Made by a program: the position numbers and the translations under genes. A DNA stretch of 55,593 bases from Treponema sp. (GTDB taxonomy: Bacteria; Spirochaetota; Spirochaetia; Treponematales; Breznakiellaceae), in the NCBI GenBank assembly GCA_031260245.1, contig JAIRKH010000120.1, forward strand, positions 1 to 55,593. The letters are read 5' to 3'. Below, one piece after another: positions 1 to 8,215 of the stretch (its first letter is position 1; every line of letters starts with the position of its first letter). Under the pieces are notes generated by a model. The model saw nothing but the letters and a program-made list of their open reading frames with translations, ran no database searches and was not told the DNA's origin.

Positions 1-14
1 ATTTTCTAGCAATT

Positions 15-695
15 CTAGTCTTTTATTTGACCGGAGACAGCGCCTTCCATAGTAACGTCGTTGGTGTCAAGGTCAACACGAATACGATCCGCGCGGAACT
101 CGTCTCGTTTCTTGAACACGACAGGAAAACCGGAGAGGTTCAGCAATTTCTCTTTGCGCCGGTACATGGCGTATTGTCCGCGGCACACGAGGTCGTCCTT
201 GAAAAGCCGCACGCCAACCTGAAAAATAGCCGAATCGTTCTGGTCGTCGTATTCAATAAAACGCCCTTTGGCCACGATGGAGTTTTTCCTGTCTTCCATC
301 GTGGAATTTCCCTCAAGACGGGCGATTTTGAGGTTTCGGTCGTAACGAAGCCTATCCGTCTTAAAGAATATTTCCTTTTCCGCCTCCCTCCCCGAAACAT
401 TACCCGTACAATCAATGAATTCGTTATTCTTTCCTTGAATCTCTATCCTGTCGGCTTGCAGAATCAATTTATCCGAATGAACTTCGGCGTTTCCGGTCAG
501 TACCGTGATTTCCTTGCCTGTGGCGCGCGCGCCGGTCATGCTGTCGGCTTTGAAAGTAAAAGTATCAGCGGAAAGAGGAAACAGAACAAGGAGGAATAAC
601 AAGGGATGAAACATAAGAAACGCAGGTCTACTATGAGAAGCTTTCGCCCATGTTTCAGATAACGAACCTGTTCCCTGACTATTATTTTTTCTCAT
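15..695 (-). CDS. LptA/OstA-like periplasmic lipid-transport protein
   Basis: 226 residues. A hydrophobic segment at about residues 28-43 (LLFLLVLFPLSA) looks like a signal peptide with an unusually long N-terminal extension. The rest is made of repeating short beta-strand units of the OstA/LptA type (ITVLTGNAEV, LILQADRIEIQ, FIDCTGNVSG, FRADRIRVDL). Known members form a beta-jellyroll bridge that carries lipid to the outer membrane. The start at 695 has a good AAGGAG site and overlaps the end of the upstream lptC-like gene by 14 bases, indicating translational coupling; the later Met at 614 fits a shorter signal peptide but has no ribosome site. Treponemes generally lack classical LPS, so the lipid carried is uncertain. 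The ATPase partner, if present, would lie left of the window. Confidence 0.7.
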   Translation of the reverse strand: MRKNNSQGTGSLSETWAKASHSRPAFLMFHPLLFLLVLFPLSADTFTFKADSMTGARATGKEITVLTGNAEVHSDKLILQADRIEIQGKNNEFIDCTGNVSGREAEKEIFFKTDRLRYDRNLKIARLEGNSTMEDRKNSIVAKGRFIEYDDQNDSAIFQVGVRLFKDDLVCRGQYAMYRRKEKLLNLSGFPVVFKKRDEFRADRIRVDLDTNDVTMEGAVSGQIKD

Positions 696-1257
696 CTTTA
701 TTCTCCTTATCGTCGTCTTGGAAGTAGACTCCGCTGGCGCCGGACGCGAAAGACCAAGTCCGCTCCCGCGTGTTTGCGGAAAAGCCTTTACCAGTGAAAC
801 TAGTACCGTCGGAACGGGATATGTTGACGTCTTCTTCCATATCCGCGGAGACCGTACGAGTTTTGTCTTCCCATTTCAGACTATCCGTCTTAATGGAAAC
901 GTCTTCAGACTGTATATCCATAGTGATGCCATTGTCCATTTGGATATTACCAGTATCAATTTCAATCCGCGCGGAGCCTATCGCGCCTCCGACAGTTACT
1001 TCTTCCCCACGTTTCTGGAACTGCTCGAAAGCGAGCTCCTTCAATTCCATGAGCTGTCTTTTCTCGTAACGCTCCGCAGTTCCCGCGGTAAATCGAACTA
1101 AAGGCTCCCCGTCTCTCACTCGCACGTACTCCACATCGTTCATCATGATGTCCGGTTGACCATTATCCTCTACCGCTGCTGACCCATAGTCAAAAGAACA
1201 AGCGATTAGAGAAAAGAGAAAAGTAAACATCGAATAACTAATAAAAACTTGTTTCAT
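682..1257 (-). CDS. LptC-like lipoprotein
   Basis: 191 residues. The N-terminus is a lipoprotein signal with a lipobox around Cys20 (SLIAC), so the protein is probably lipid-anchored. The body has the beta-rich LptC/DUF1239 pattern (IEIDTGNIQMDNG, SLKWEDKTRTVSAD, GKGFSANTRERTW), in which a modified chain is described strand by strand. Known LptC links the inner-membrane LPS exporter to the periplasmic LptA bridge. The gene sits 68 bases after pyrG and overlaps the lptA-like gene, so the pair probably acts together. The C-terminal tail is very acidic/basic (DDDKENKDEKK). There is no clear Shine-Dalgarno in front of ATG 1257. The family call rests on order, size, lipobox and strand pattern rather than on strong signature residues. 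Confidence 0.65.
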   Translation of the reverse strand: MKQVFISYSMFTFLFSLIACSFDYGSAAVEDNGQPDIMMNDVEYVRVRDGEPLVRFTAGTAERYEKRQLMELKELAFEQFQKRGEEVTVGGAIGSARIEIDTGNIQMDNGITMDIQSEDVSIKTDSLKWEDKTRTVSADMEEDVNISRSDGTSFTGKGFSANTRERTWSFASGASGVYFQDDDKENKDEKK

Positions 1258-1325
1258 TTATTATCAAAAGGGACTGTTTTCCAAAAATGGACGCCTTCCC
1301 ATTACATTTTAACCATGGCGAATGA

Positions 1326-2966
1326 TTATGAGACCCTACAATCCCGCGCCGCCGTAACAAAGTCGCGAAAAAGCGGAGCGGCCGCCGTAGGCTTAGACTT
1401 AAATTCAGGATGGAACTGTACGCCGAGACCCCACGGGTGGTCGGGCCACTCCACACATTCCACAAGCCCATTATCAGACGTAAAACCCGTGAGCAACAAT
1501 CCAGACTCAAGCATCGCAGAGCGGTACCTATTGGAAAACTCGTAACGATGCCTATGCCGCTCCCAAATATGGGTATCCTGATAAGCTTTAAACAAGTTTG
1601 ACCCCTCGCGGGTAACAGTTTCACTCGCCCCAAGACGCATAGTACCGCCGTAGTTCTTCACGTCAATCTGTTCTTCCAAGAGACTCACCACAGGATGCTT
1701 CGTATCCTGATTAAACTCGCTAGAATCCGCATCCGCGAAATCCATCACATTACGCGCCCATTCAATCACCATGACTTGCATACCGAGACAGATACCGAAA
1801 TACGGAATCCTATTCCGCCGCGCCCAGTCCGCCGCGTTCACCATACCGTTTATACCCCGCTGACCAAAGCCCCCTGGTACGAGCACGCCGTCCACCTTCC
1901 TCCCGTTTACGCGAGCCGCCGAAGGCAAAGAACCATTCAGTACAGCATCCACCGCGCCGTCCGGCTCAAGCAAAGAAGAATCAATTTTGACCAACTCTAT
2001 CTCCACGCCCGCTGTAATGCCCGCGTGAAAAAGCGCCTCGTAAACAGACTTATAAGCGTCGTGCAACTCCATATATTTACCCACGACCCCGATACGGACG
2101 ATACCCTTACGCGCCTCGAATTTCGCTATCATCTCTCGCCATGGTTGCAAATCCGAATGACGACTCTCCACGCCAAGCTTCTTCAACACGACCTGGTCCA
2201 TCTCTTGCTCAAAAAAAATAAGAGGAATAGCGTAAATAGTCGTGTCAACATTATAAGAAGTAAAAACCGCGTTCTTTTCAACATTAGTAAACATAGCTAT
2301 CTTCAGACGCATAGGCTCGTCGAGCATATCAGGCGCTCTACAAATCAGAATATCCGGCTGTATACCCATTTCTTGCATCGCTTTGACCGAGTGCTGAGTA
2401 GGCTTGGTTTTGAGCTCGCCCTCCCCTACTTCCGGTATCAACGTGAGATGTACAGAAAGCGCGTTTTCCTTCCCATATTCATGAATGAATTGACGCGCGG
2501 CCTCCAGAAACGGTATAGACTCGATATCGCCTACGGTACCACCGATTTCCACGATGACCACGTCAGTGTCCGCGTCCAGAGACGCCAGGATTCTTCGTTT
2601 AATTTCGTCCGTGATATGAGGAATAACCTGTACACATCGACCCAGATAGCGTCCCTGCCTCTCCTTCTCAAGTACCGAGTGGTAAATCTGCCCTGTAGTG
2701 ATAGAATTCGCGGCCGAAAGCGGACTATTAGTGAAACGAGCGTAGTTGCCCAGGTCCAGGTCCGTTTCCGCGCCGTCATCGGTAACATAGACCTCGCCGT
2801 GCTGATAAGGATTCATAGTGCCCGCGTCTATGTTAATGTAAGGGTCGCACTTAACCATACGGACATTCAAGCCTCGACCTTCGAGCAATGCGCCCAGAGC
2901 GGATGCGGCGACGCCTTTTCCAAGGCTCGAACACACGCCTCCCGATACAAATATAAACTTATTCAT
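1326..2966 (-). CDS. pyrG: CTP synthase (glutamine-hydrolysing)
   Basis: 546 residues, the normal length. It makes CTP from UTP, ATP and glutamine in the cytoplasm. The N-terminal synthase domain opens with SGGVCSSLGKG and carries the conserved DPYINIDAGTM and GEVYVTDDGAETDLDLG segments. The C-terminal class I glutamine amidotransferase domain has the nucleophile Cys in YFGICLGMQ and the His/Glu pair in VQFHPEF. The reading frame stays open upstream into the palindromic repeat region, but the conserved N-terminus MNKFIFVSGG fixes the start at 2966. There is no Shine-Dalgarno; instead a promoter ends eight bases before the ATG, so the message is nearly leaderless. Downstream are the lptC- and lptA-like genes on the same strand. 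Confidence 0.97.
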   Translation of the reverse strand: MNKFIFVSGGVCSSLGKGVAASALGALLEGRGLNVRMVKCDPYINIDAGTMNPYQHGEVYVTDDGAETDLDLGNYARFTNSPLSAANSITTGQIYHSVLEKERQGRYLGRCVQVIPHITDEIKRRILASLDADTDVVIVEIGGTVGDIESIPFLEAARQFIHEYGKENALSVHLTLIPEVGEGELKTKPTQHSVKAMQEMGIQPDILICRAPDMLDEPMRLKIAMFTNVEKNAVFTSYNVDTTIYAIPLIFFEQEMDQVVLKKLGVESRHSDLQPWREMIAKFEARKGIVRIGVVGKYMELHDAYKSVYEALFHAGITAGVEIELVKIDSSLLEPDGAVDAVLNGSLPSAARVNGRKVDGVLVPGGFGQRGINGMVNAADWARRNRIPYFGICLGMQVMVIEWARNVMDFADADSSEFNQDTKHPVVSLLEEQIDVKNYGGTMRLGASETVTREGSNLFKAYQDTHIWERHRHRYEFSNRYRSAMLESGLLLTGFTSDNGLVECVEWPDHPWGLGVQFHPEFKSKPTAAAPLFRDFVTAARDCRVS

Positions 2967-2974
2967 GTTTTTAG

Positions 2975-3003
2975 AGTATATAAAGAAAACGCTGATTAGA
3001 CAA
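2975..3003 (-). promoter_or_regulatory. pyrG promoter, near-leaderless
   Basis: On the minus strand a -35 hexamer TTGTCT (2998-3003) and a -10 hexamer TATACT (2975-2980) are separated by exactly 17 bases. The -10 box ends eight bases before the pyrG ATG, so the expected 5' leader is 0-2 bases, consistent with the lack of a Shine-Dalgarno sequence. Confidence 0.6.
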
Positions 3004-3060
3004 GCAGACGAATTTACCCTTACTTTTTTACTCCCAACCGCCTGCGGAGCTGTTCTTCTG

Positions 3061-3480
3061 CCGTCCGCGCCCAACAGACATTTTTGCTTGCAGAGACACC
3101 CGCCACCCATCCATACGGTGTCAGACACCGTTTCCACCGCGGCGCCAGACACTTTTGGCACCACTCTTTCAGGGTGTCAGACACCCGTCCGCACGCCAGC
3201 GCCAGACATTTTCAGTATCAGACGCTTTCGCGCCGCTTCACAGACACTCATACCCCGTCCGCGCCCCCCCCCCAACGGTGCCAGACACTTTTGCTTGCAG
3301 AGACACCCGCCACCCATCCATACAGACACCGTTTCCACCACGGCGCCAGACATTTTTGGCACCACTCTTTCAGAGAGTGTCTGACACCGCTAGGCGCGGA
3401 CGGGGTCGTGTCGGCGCGGGTGTCTGACACCGAAAACGTAAAAGTGTCTGGCGCCCCGAAAGTGTCAGACACCGTTGGGA
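3061..3480. repeat. REP-like palindrome cluster with a partial duplication
   Basis: The interval between pyrG and the sugar symporter holds many copies or near-copies of the palindrome GTGTC-N-GACAC (for example at 3118-3130, 3174-3184, 3378-3388, 3419-3431 and 3461-3473) plus variants with GCCAGACAC. A unit of about 110-130 bases is present twice, at roughly 3061-3188 and 3255-3390; both copies share GCTTGCAGAGACACCCGCC and the TTTGGCACCACTCTTTCAG block. The second copy contains a run of C residues near 3264-3273. The same palindrome flanks the RAYT transposase gene at 18.5-19.1 kb. Spurious open frames through this region come from the repeat and are not genes. Confidence 0.85.
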
Positions 3481-3494
3481 CGGGCGGACGCGGG

Positions 3495-3523
3495 TTGTTA
3501 GGTTTCGTTCTTTTGAGTATACT
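3495..3523 (+). promoter_or_regulatory. Promoter of the GPH symporter gene
   Basis: TTGTTA (3495-3500) and TATACT (3518-3523) with a 17-base spacer. Transcription would start close to 3530, leaving a short leader that carries the AAGGAG ribosome site (3533-3538). Confidence 0.6.
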
Positions 3524-3543
3524 GTGGGTATTAAGGAGAAACA

Positions 3544-4884
3544 ATGAATAAACTCACCGTTAAACAAAAGCTTGGGTTCGGTATCTTCGATTTGGGTGGC
3601 AACTTGCTGTTCACGTCTCTCGGTTTCTGGTGCTTGAACTACCTGACCGATACTGTAGGTCTCGCCGCGGCTCTGGCGGGCGCGGCCGTTATGATTGGCA
3701 AATTCTGGGACGCGATAACGGACCCAGTCATGGGTTACGTGTCGGACAGAACGCGGAGCAGATGGGGCAGGCGGCGTCCCTACCTCCTCTTGGGCGCGGT
3801 CCCTATGTTCCTGACCATGTGGTTTTTCTTCACAAAACCTGACTACCTGCCCGCAAACCCCGTGATTATCACCGCTTGGGCCGCCGTCGCGCTCGTGCTT
3901 CTCAACACGGCAAGCACTGTCATCAACATCCCGTACTCGTCTCTCACGCCTGAGCTCACGGACGATTACCACGAGCGCACGAGCCTCAACGGATACCGAT
4001 TCGGGTGCGCGGTCTTCGGCACCATCATCGGCGCGGCCGCGGTTCAGCCCATCGTGGGACTTTTCGCGCCTGACAAAAGAGTCGGATGGACCGCGGTCGG
4101 TCTCGTTCTGGGCAGCGTCATAATGATTACGACGCTTCTCACCTTTTTCGGCGTGAAGGAGACCCCGCGCAAAAAAGAAGATCTGCCCACAAAGAGCTTT
4201 TTCGCCACCTATCGGCAGGTCTTTACTAACAAGCCTTACTTGATACTACTCTTCACCTACGCGCTTCACCTCTGCGCCTTGACTTTTTTGCAGGGCGTTC
4301 TCGTTTACTACACCAAATACGTCTACCATAACGAGGCGCTTGCCACGCCCGCTATGGTAGTCTTGTTGCTTACCGCAATGGTCTGTATCCCTATCTCCGT
4401 GCTTGTTTCCAAGAAAATTGGCAAGAAGCGGGTCTATCAAATCTGTTTTGCGGTATTGTCCGTCGCGTGTCTAGCGATTTTCCTGCTCGGACACATACTG
4501 GGACAGGGTTTCTTTCTGGGGATAATGGTCTTCGCTGGTATCGGGGTGGGCTTCAGTTACGTCGCGCCCTTCGCCATGGCGCCGGACGCGGTAGAATACG
4601 ACGCGGTTAAGACTGGCGAGCGCAAAGAAGGCGCGTATTACGGCATCTGGACCTTTGTCGCCAAGGTGGGGCAGTCCCTATCCGTGTTCTTATCCGGAGT
4701 GATTCTGTCGCTTGGGGGCTACGTCGCGGACGCGGTTCAAAGCGACAGCGCGATTCGGGCTATCAGGTTCATCATCGGTCCCATACCCGCGCTCATTTTC
4801 ATCGGGGCTATCGTCTTAATACACTTCTATCCGCTTGACGAAAAAACATACAACGCGCTGGTGGGGAGAAAAGAAGGCGCCTAA
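3544..4884 (+). CDS. GPH-family sugar:cation symporter (MFS)
   Basis: 446 residues with about twelve hydrophobic helices. The N-terminal pattern KFWDAITDPVMGYVSDRTRSR followed by WGRRRPYLL is the hallmark of glycoside-pentoside-hexuronide:cation symporters (MelB/XylP/UidB type); known members import oligosaccharides, glycosides or uronides with H+ or Na+. The second half also keeps the family feature SYVAPFAMAPDAVEYDAVKTGERKEGAYYGI (only the motif is informative, not the substrate). It has an excellent AAGGAG site and its own promoter. Its stop lies 9 bases from the stop of the convergent transsulfuration gene. The GH43 glycosidase 15 kb away lacks a signal peptide and could act on sugars imported by a carrier of this kind, but that link is only inference. 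Confidence 0.88.
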   Translation: MNKLTVKQKLGFGIFDLGGNLLFTSLGFWCLNYLTDTVGLAAALAGAAVMIGKFWDAITDPVMGYVSDRTRSRWGRRRPYLLLGAVPMFLTMWFFFTKPDYLPANPVIITAWAAVALVLLNTASTVINIPYSSLTPELTDDYHERTSLNGYRFGCAVFGTIIGAAAVQPIVGLFAPDKRVGWTAVGLVLGSVIMITTLLTFFGVKETPRKKEDLPTKSFFATYRQVFTNKPYLILLFTYALHLCALTFLQGVLVYYTKYVYHNEALATPAMVVLLLTAMVCIPISVLVSKKIGKKRVYQICFAVLSVACLAIFLLGHILGQGFFLGIMVFAGIGVGFSYVAPFAMAPDAVEYDAVKTGERKEGAYYGIWTFVAKVGQSLSVFLSGVILSLGGYVADAVQSDSAIRAIRFIIGPIPALIFIGAIVLIHFYPLDEKTYNALVGRKEGA

Positions 4885-4893
4885 AGAGCCCGT

Positions 4894-6045
4894 TCAAACC
4901 GTGCTGTTTGGAGAGAAAGCCGCGTCCAGGTCTGAGATTAGGTCGTCCACGTCCTCGATACCTATGGAGAGGCGGACGAGTCTGTCGGTAACGCCCGCGG
5001 CCGCGCGCATGGACTCTGGAATGGCGTTGTGGGTCTGTTCCCACGGATAGGTAACGAGGCTTTCCACGCCCCCAAGACTCTCCGCAAAGAGGAAGACTTT
5101 AACGTTGCGGAGTATCACTGGCACATCGGCTTTGTCCTTGAGGTAAAAAGAAACCATGCCGCTGTGCCCCCGCGCTTGGGCTAGAGAAAGCGCGTATTGG
5201 GGATGATCCTCAAACCCTGTGTAAAAGACCTTTTCCACGCGCGGGTTCTCTTTCAGATAATATGCGATGCGTCGCGCGTTGGCGCTTTGCCGTTCCATCC
5301 TGACTCCTAACGTCTTGATACCGCGTATGACAAGCCACGCGTCAAAAGGCGAAAGCGTCGCGCCTTCGCTCCTCTGAATACTCCGTAGAGGCTCGTCATA
5401 CGCATCGCAAGAATGGACGATAATGCCCGCGACCGTATCGTTGTGTCCAGCGAGGTATTTCGTGCCGGAATGAACGACGAAGTCCGCGCCGAAAGCGAGC
5501 GGGTTCTGAAAATACGGGGACAGAAAGGTATTGTCAACGAGTAGATAGCCGCCGCGTTGGTGAATCAGGTCCGCGCAGAGTCGTATGTCTGACACTTTCA
5601 TCATGGGGTTAGACGGGGTCTCGATGAATATCGCCTTTGTTTCCGGACGTAGAGCGGCTGTTACGCGGGAGAAGTCGCTTGTGTCTACCCACGAAAACAA
5701 GAACCCGTAATGCGCGTAGAATTCGTTGAACAGCCGAAACGTGCCGCCGTAGAGGTCTTCCGACACGACGATGTGGTCGCCGGGGCGAAAAAGCTTTATG
5801 AGCGCGGAAATTGCGCCCATACCGCTGGCGAAAGCGAGTCCGTATTTACCGCCCTCGAGAAGAGCGACGGTTTTCTCCAATTCCGATCGAGTGGGGTTGT
5901 CCACCCGCGAATAGTCAAAGCCCGTAGACGCGCCGAGCGCTGGATGCCTGAACGTGGCGCTTTGGTAAATGGGGACGCTGACCGCGCCTGTTGCGGCGTC
6001 AAACGGCGTCGCCCCATGAACAAGAATAGTGTCTCTACGCGGCAT
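4894..6045 (-). CDS. Cys/Met metabolism PLP enzyme (cystathionine beta-lyase/gamma-synthase type)
   Basis: 383 residues, typical for the family. The PLP lysine is Lys196 in VHSGTKYLAGHND; Asp171 (LVDNTF) contacts the pyridine ring, Tyr45 and Arg47 (DYSRVDNPTR) bind phosphate from the neighbouring subunit, and Tyr99 stacks on the cofactor. The C-terminus has the SLGGVESL substrate-binding loop. Members interconvert cystathionine, homocysteine and cysteine or use O-acyl-homoserine; motif inspection alone cannot separate beta-lyase, gamma-synthase and gamma-lyase. An AAGGAGGAG site precedes ATG 6045, nine bases after its paralogue, so the two form an operon. In Firmicutes a comparable tandem pair is metI-metC (synthase then lyase), making beta-lyase the likelier role here. 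Confidence 0.88.
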   Translation of the reverse strand: MPRRDTILVHGATPFDAATGAVSVPIYQSATFRHPALGASTGFDYSRVDNPTRSELEKTVALLEGGKYGLAFASGMGAISALIKLFRPGDHIVVSEDLYGGTFRLFNEFYAHYGFLFSWVDTSDFSRVTAALRPETKAIFIETPSNPMMKVSDIRLCADLIHQRGGYLLVDNTFLSPYFQNPLAFGADFVVHSGTKYLAGHNDTVAGIIVHSCDAYDEPLRSIQRSEGATLSPFDAWLVIRGIKTLGVRMERQSANARRIAYYLKENPRVEKVFYTGFEDHPQYALSLAQARGHSGMVSFYLKDKADVPVILRNVKVFLFAESLGGVESLVTYPWEQTHNAIPESMRAAAGVTDRLVRLSIGIEDVDDLISDLDAAFSPNSTV

Positions 6046-6054
6046 ATCTCCTCC

Positions 6055-7209
6055 TTATTCGAGCGCCTGGCTGAAATCGGCTATCAGGTCGTCCGCGTCC
6101 TCAATGCCGGCTGATATGCGGACGAGCGTGTCCGTAACGCCGAGCCGCGCCCGTTCCGCGGGCGGGATAGCCGCATGGCTCATACGGACAGGGTAGGAAG
6201 CTATGGTTTCTACCCCGCCGAGACTCACCGCGGCCGCGGCGAGTCTCGTCTTCGCTAAGAAACGACGCGCCTGTTCGATTGTACGGGTCTTGAACGACAA
6301 AACCGCGCCCGCGCCGTCCGCCTGCGCCAAGTGAACAGCCCGTCCCGGATGTTCCGCTAGTCCGGGGTAGTAGACCGCCTCCACATTCGGCTGTTCCTTG
6401 AGCCAAAGGGCGAGCCGCATTGCCGCGTCTTGTTGCGCTTCCAAACGTACCTTGAGCGTCTTTATTCCCCGCTGAACAATCCAACAGTCCCACGGACCAG
6501 GTACCGCGCCGAAGCCGTTCTGTACCGCGTAGAGCCGTTTCCCCAATTCCTCGGTCCGCGTTACGGCAAGCCCGGAAATCACGTCGCTGTGTCCCCCCAA
6601 GAACTTCGTCGCCGAATGAATAACAATATCCGCTCCGAGGGCTAGGGGACGCTGTAGATAGGGGGTCATAAAGGTGTTGTCAACGATGGTTACAAGCCCT
6701 GCGGAACGCGCTATGTCAAGACATGCGCGGAGGTCGGTTATCTTCAGGAGGGGATTGGACGGCGTTTCCAAGAATAGGGCTTTGGTGTTGAATTTAAGCG
6801 CCTTCTTTATGTTGTCTGGGTCGCTTGCGTCGACGGCTGTGTATTCCAAACCCCATCGTTTATAGAAGGTGTTGAACATACGGTAACTACCGCCGTATAT
6901 ATCCTCCGCGGCGACTACGTGGTCGCCGGCAGCGAAAATACCCAGCGCGGAAGAGACGGCCGCTATGCCGCTGGAAAAGGCGTACCCCCGCGCCCCGCCC
7001 TCCAAGGCCGCTATGGTTTCCTCAAGCGCCTTGCGCGTCGGGTTTCCCGACCGCGCGTAGTCAAATTCCTGCGTTTTCCCGCTCTTAAAGAAATCGCCCT
7101 GCTCAAACGTCGAAGTCTGATAGATAGGCGTCCCAAGCGCCCCGGTAGGTATACCGAGCGTTTTGTCTGTTTCATGTCCATTATGGATCAGTAAGGTTCC
7201 TACTTTCAT
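6055..7209 (-). CDS. Cys/Met metabolism PLP enzyme (cystathionine gamma-synthase/O-acylhomoserine type)
   Basis: About 384 residues, paralogous to the gene downstream. Key residues, numbered from a Met one codon upstream: PLP lysine Lys203 (HSATKFLGGHSD), Asp178 (IVDNTF), Tyr52/Arg54 (FDYARSGNPTR), Tyr106 (DIYGGSYR), and the SLGGVETIASYP loop. It is first in a two-gene operon. Two adjacent Met codons (7212 and 7209) are possible; the second has better spacing from AAGG. The gene is transcribed divergently from the metN-metI transporter, so synthesis and uptake of sulfur amino acids share one intergenic control region. The gamma-synthase or O-acetylhomoserine sulfhydrylase role is inferred from operon order, not from diagnostic residues. 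Confidence 0.87.
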   Translation of the reverse strand: MKVGTLLIHNGHETDKTLGIPTGALGTPIYQTSTFEQGDFFKSGKTQEFDYARSGNPTRKALEETIAALEGGARGYAFSSGIAAVSSALGIFAAGDHVVAAEDIYGGSYRMFNTFYKRWGLEYTAVDASDPDNIKKALKFNTKALFLETPSNPLLKITDLRACLDIARSAGLVTIVDNTFMTPYLQRPLALGADIVIHSATKFLGGHSDVISGLAVTRTEELGKRLYAVQNGFGAVPGPWDCWIVQRGIKTLKVRLEAQQDAAMRLALWLKEQPNVEAVYYPGLAEHPGRAVHLAQADGAGAVLSFKTRTIEQARRFLAKTRLAAAAVSLGGVETIASYPVRMSHAAIPPAERARLGVTDTLVRISAGIEDADDLIADFSQALE

Positions 7210-7226
7210 CATTATGCCTTGTTAGC

Positions 7227-7255
7227 ACTATAATATATCTCCGCAAAAATAGCAA
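7227..7255 (-). promoter_or_regulatory. Promoter of the transsulfuration operon
   Basis: Minus strand: TTGCTA (7250-7255), 17-base spacer, TATAGT (7227-7232). The leader would be about 10 bases and contains AAGG before the start codon. Confidence 0.5.
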
Positions 7256-7408
7256 TCGGTTAGCGCTTCAAGAAATCCCCTCGGCGGAAACCTTGAACCG
7301 CTTGAATCTTTTATCGAGTTAGGCTATTGTTATGATATGATTATACGCTCAAACGGCGCTTGTTCCGTTTGCAGATATGGGAAAATGATTTTTGCAAGAG
7401 TCAACGAA

Positions 7409-7437
7409 TTGAGCTTACACGGTGTAAATAATATACT
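7409..7437 (+). promoter_or_regulatory. metNI promoter with an inverted repeat in the spacer
   Basis: TTGAGC (7409-7414) and TATACT (7432-7437), spacer 17 bases. The spacer begins with the perfect 6+1+6 inverted repeat TTACAC-G-GTGTAA (7415-7427). A symmetric site between -35 and -10 is a classical repressor position. Which regulator binds is unknown. Confidence 0.55.
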
Positions 7438-7498
7438 TAAGCTGTATAATGACGAAACGAGCGGCGTATACTTGCGCCGTGTCTAAAGCGGAGAAACG

Positions 7499-8215
7499 AT
7501 GATAAGTCTAAAAAATATCAAGAAAGAGTATGACGGCGTGGTCGCGGTGCAGGACGTGAGCCTCACTGTGCAGAATGGGAGTATGTTCGGCGTAATCGGG
7601 AAGAGCGGCGCGGGTAAGTCGAGTCTCCTCCGCGTGATGAGTCTCCTGGAGCGGCCGACCGCGGGTCAAGTGTTCTATGGGGACGAGCGGGTTGATATGC
7701 TGACTGGCGGGCGGTTGTTGGAATACCGCCGCAAGATGGGCATGATATTCCAAAACTTCAATCTGTTAAGTTCGCGGGACGCTTTCGGCAACATCGCGTA
7801 TCCGCTTGAAATCGCAGGTATGAGCCGCAAGATGATACATGAGCGCGCGTCAGAACTGCTTGATATGGTGGGTATCGCGGATAAAAGAAAGTCTCGTATG
7901 AAGGAACTTTCAGGCGGTCAGAAACAAAGGGTCGCCATTGCGCGCGCGCTTGCCGCGAGTCCAGATACGCTCTTCTGCGACGAGGCGACCAGCGCGCTTG
8001 ACCCGCAAACCACGCGGTCGATTCTCACGCTCATCAAGGACCTGCACAAAAAACTCCAGTTCACGGTCGTTATCGTCACGCACCAAATGTCCGTCGTAAC
8101 GACCGTGTGCGAGGAAATCGCGGTTATGGACGACGGTCTTATTGTGGAACAAGGTCCGGTCGCGGACGTGTTCACCAATCCGCAGTCTCAAGCCGCAAAG
8201 GAACTTTTATGTTAG
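7499..8215 (+). CDS. metN: Methionine-type ABC transporter ATPase, short form lacking the NIL domain
   Basis: 238 residues. A complete ABC ATPase: Walker A GKSGAGKSS (about residues 34-42, the SGAGKS form common in MetN), Q-loop IFQNFNLL, signature LSGGQKQRVAIARAL, Walker B LFCDEATSALDP and switch His in VTHQM. It powers import of methionine or a related sulfur compound. MetN is usually about 340 residues with a C-terminal NIL domain that binds methionine and shuts the transporter; here the protein ends right after the nucleotide-binding domain. The gene overlaps metI by seven bases and faces two methionine/cysteine metabolic genes, which supports the substrate class. A GGAG site sits before ATG 7499. 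Confidence 0.85.
   Translation: MISLKNIKKEYDGVVAVQDVSLTVQNGSMFGVIGKSGAGKSSLLRVMSLLERPTAGQVFYGDERVDMLTGGRLLEYRRKMGMIFQNFNLLSSRDAFGNIAYPLEIAGMSRKMIHERASELLDMVGIADKRKSRMKELSGGQKQRVAIARALAASPDTLFCDEATSALDPQTTRSILTLIKDLHKKLQFTVVIVTHQMSVVTTVCEEIAVMDDGLIVEQGPVADVFTNPQSQAAKELLC

Noticed and set aside
1695-2999. 434-residue open frame on the plus strand opposite pyrG
   Set aside because: It is the complement of pyrG, is rich in Arg/His, and has no ribosome site or family match.
3061-3480. CRISPR-like array
   Set aside because: Repeats are short palindromes with irregular spacing and partial duplication, not regular direct repeats with unique spacers, and no cas genes are near.
5586-5595. TGTCTGACAC inside the transsulfuration gene
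   Set aside because: It encodes KVSDIR in a conserved part of the protein, so it is a chance match to the REP core rather than an inserted element.
7213-7498. SAM riboswitch between the transsulfuration operon and metNI
   Set aside because: No recognisable SAM-I/II/III fold or terminator; leaders are too short on the minus side and the plus leader is about 55 bases without the conserved core.
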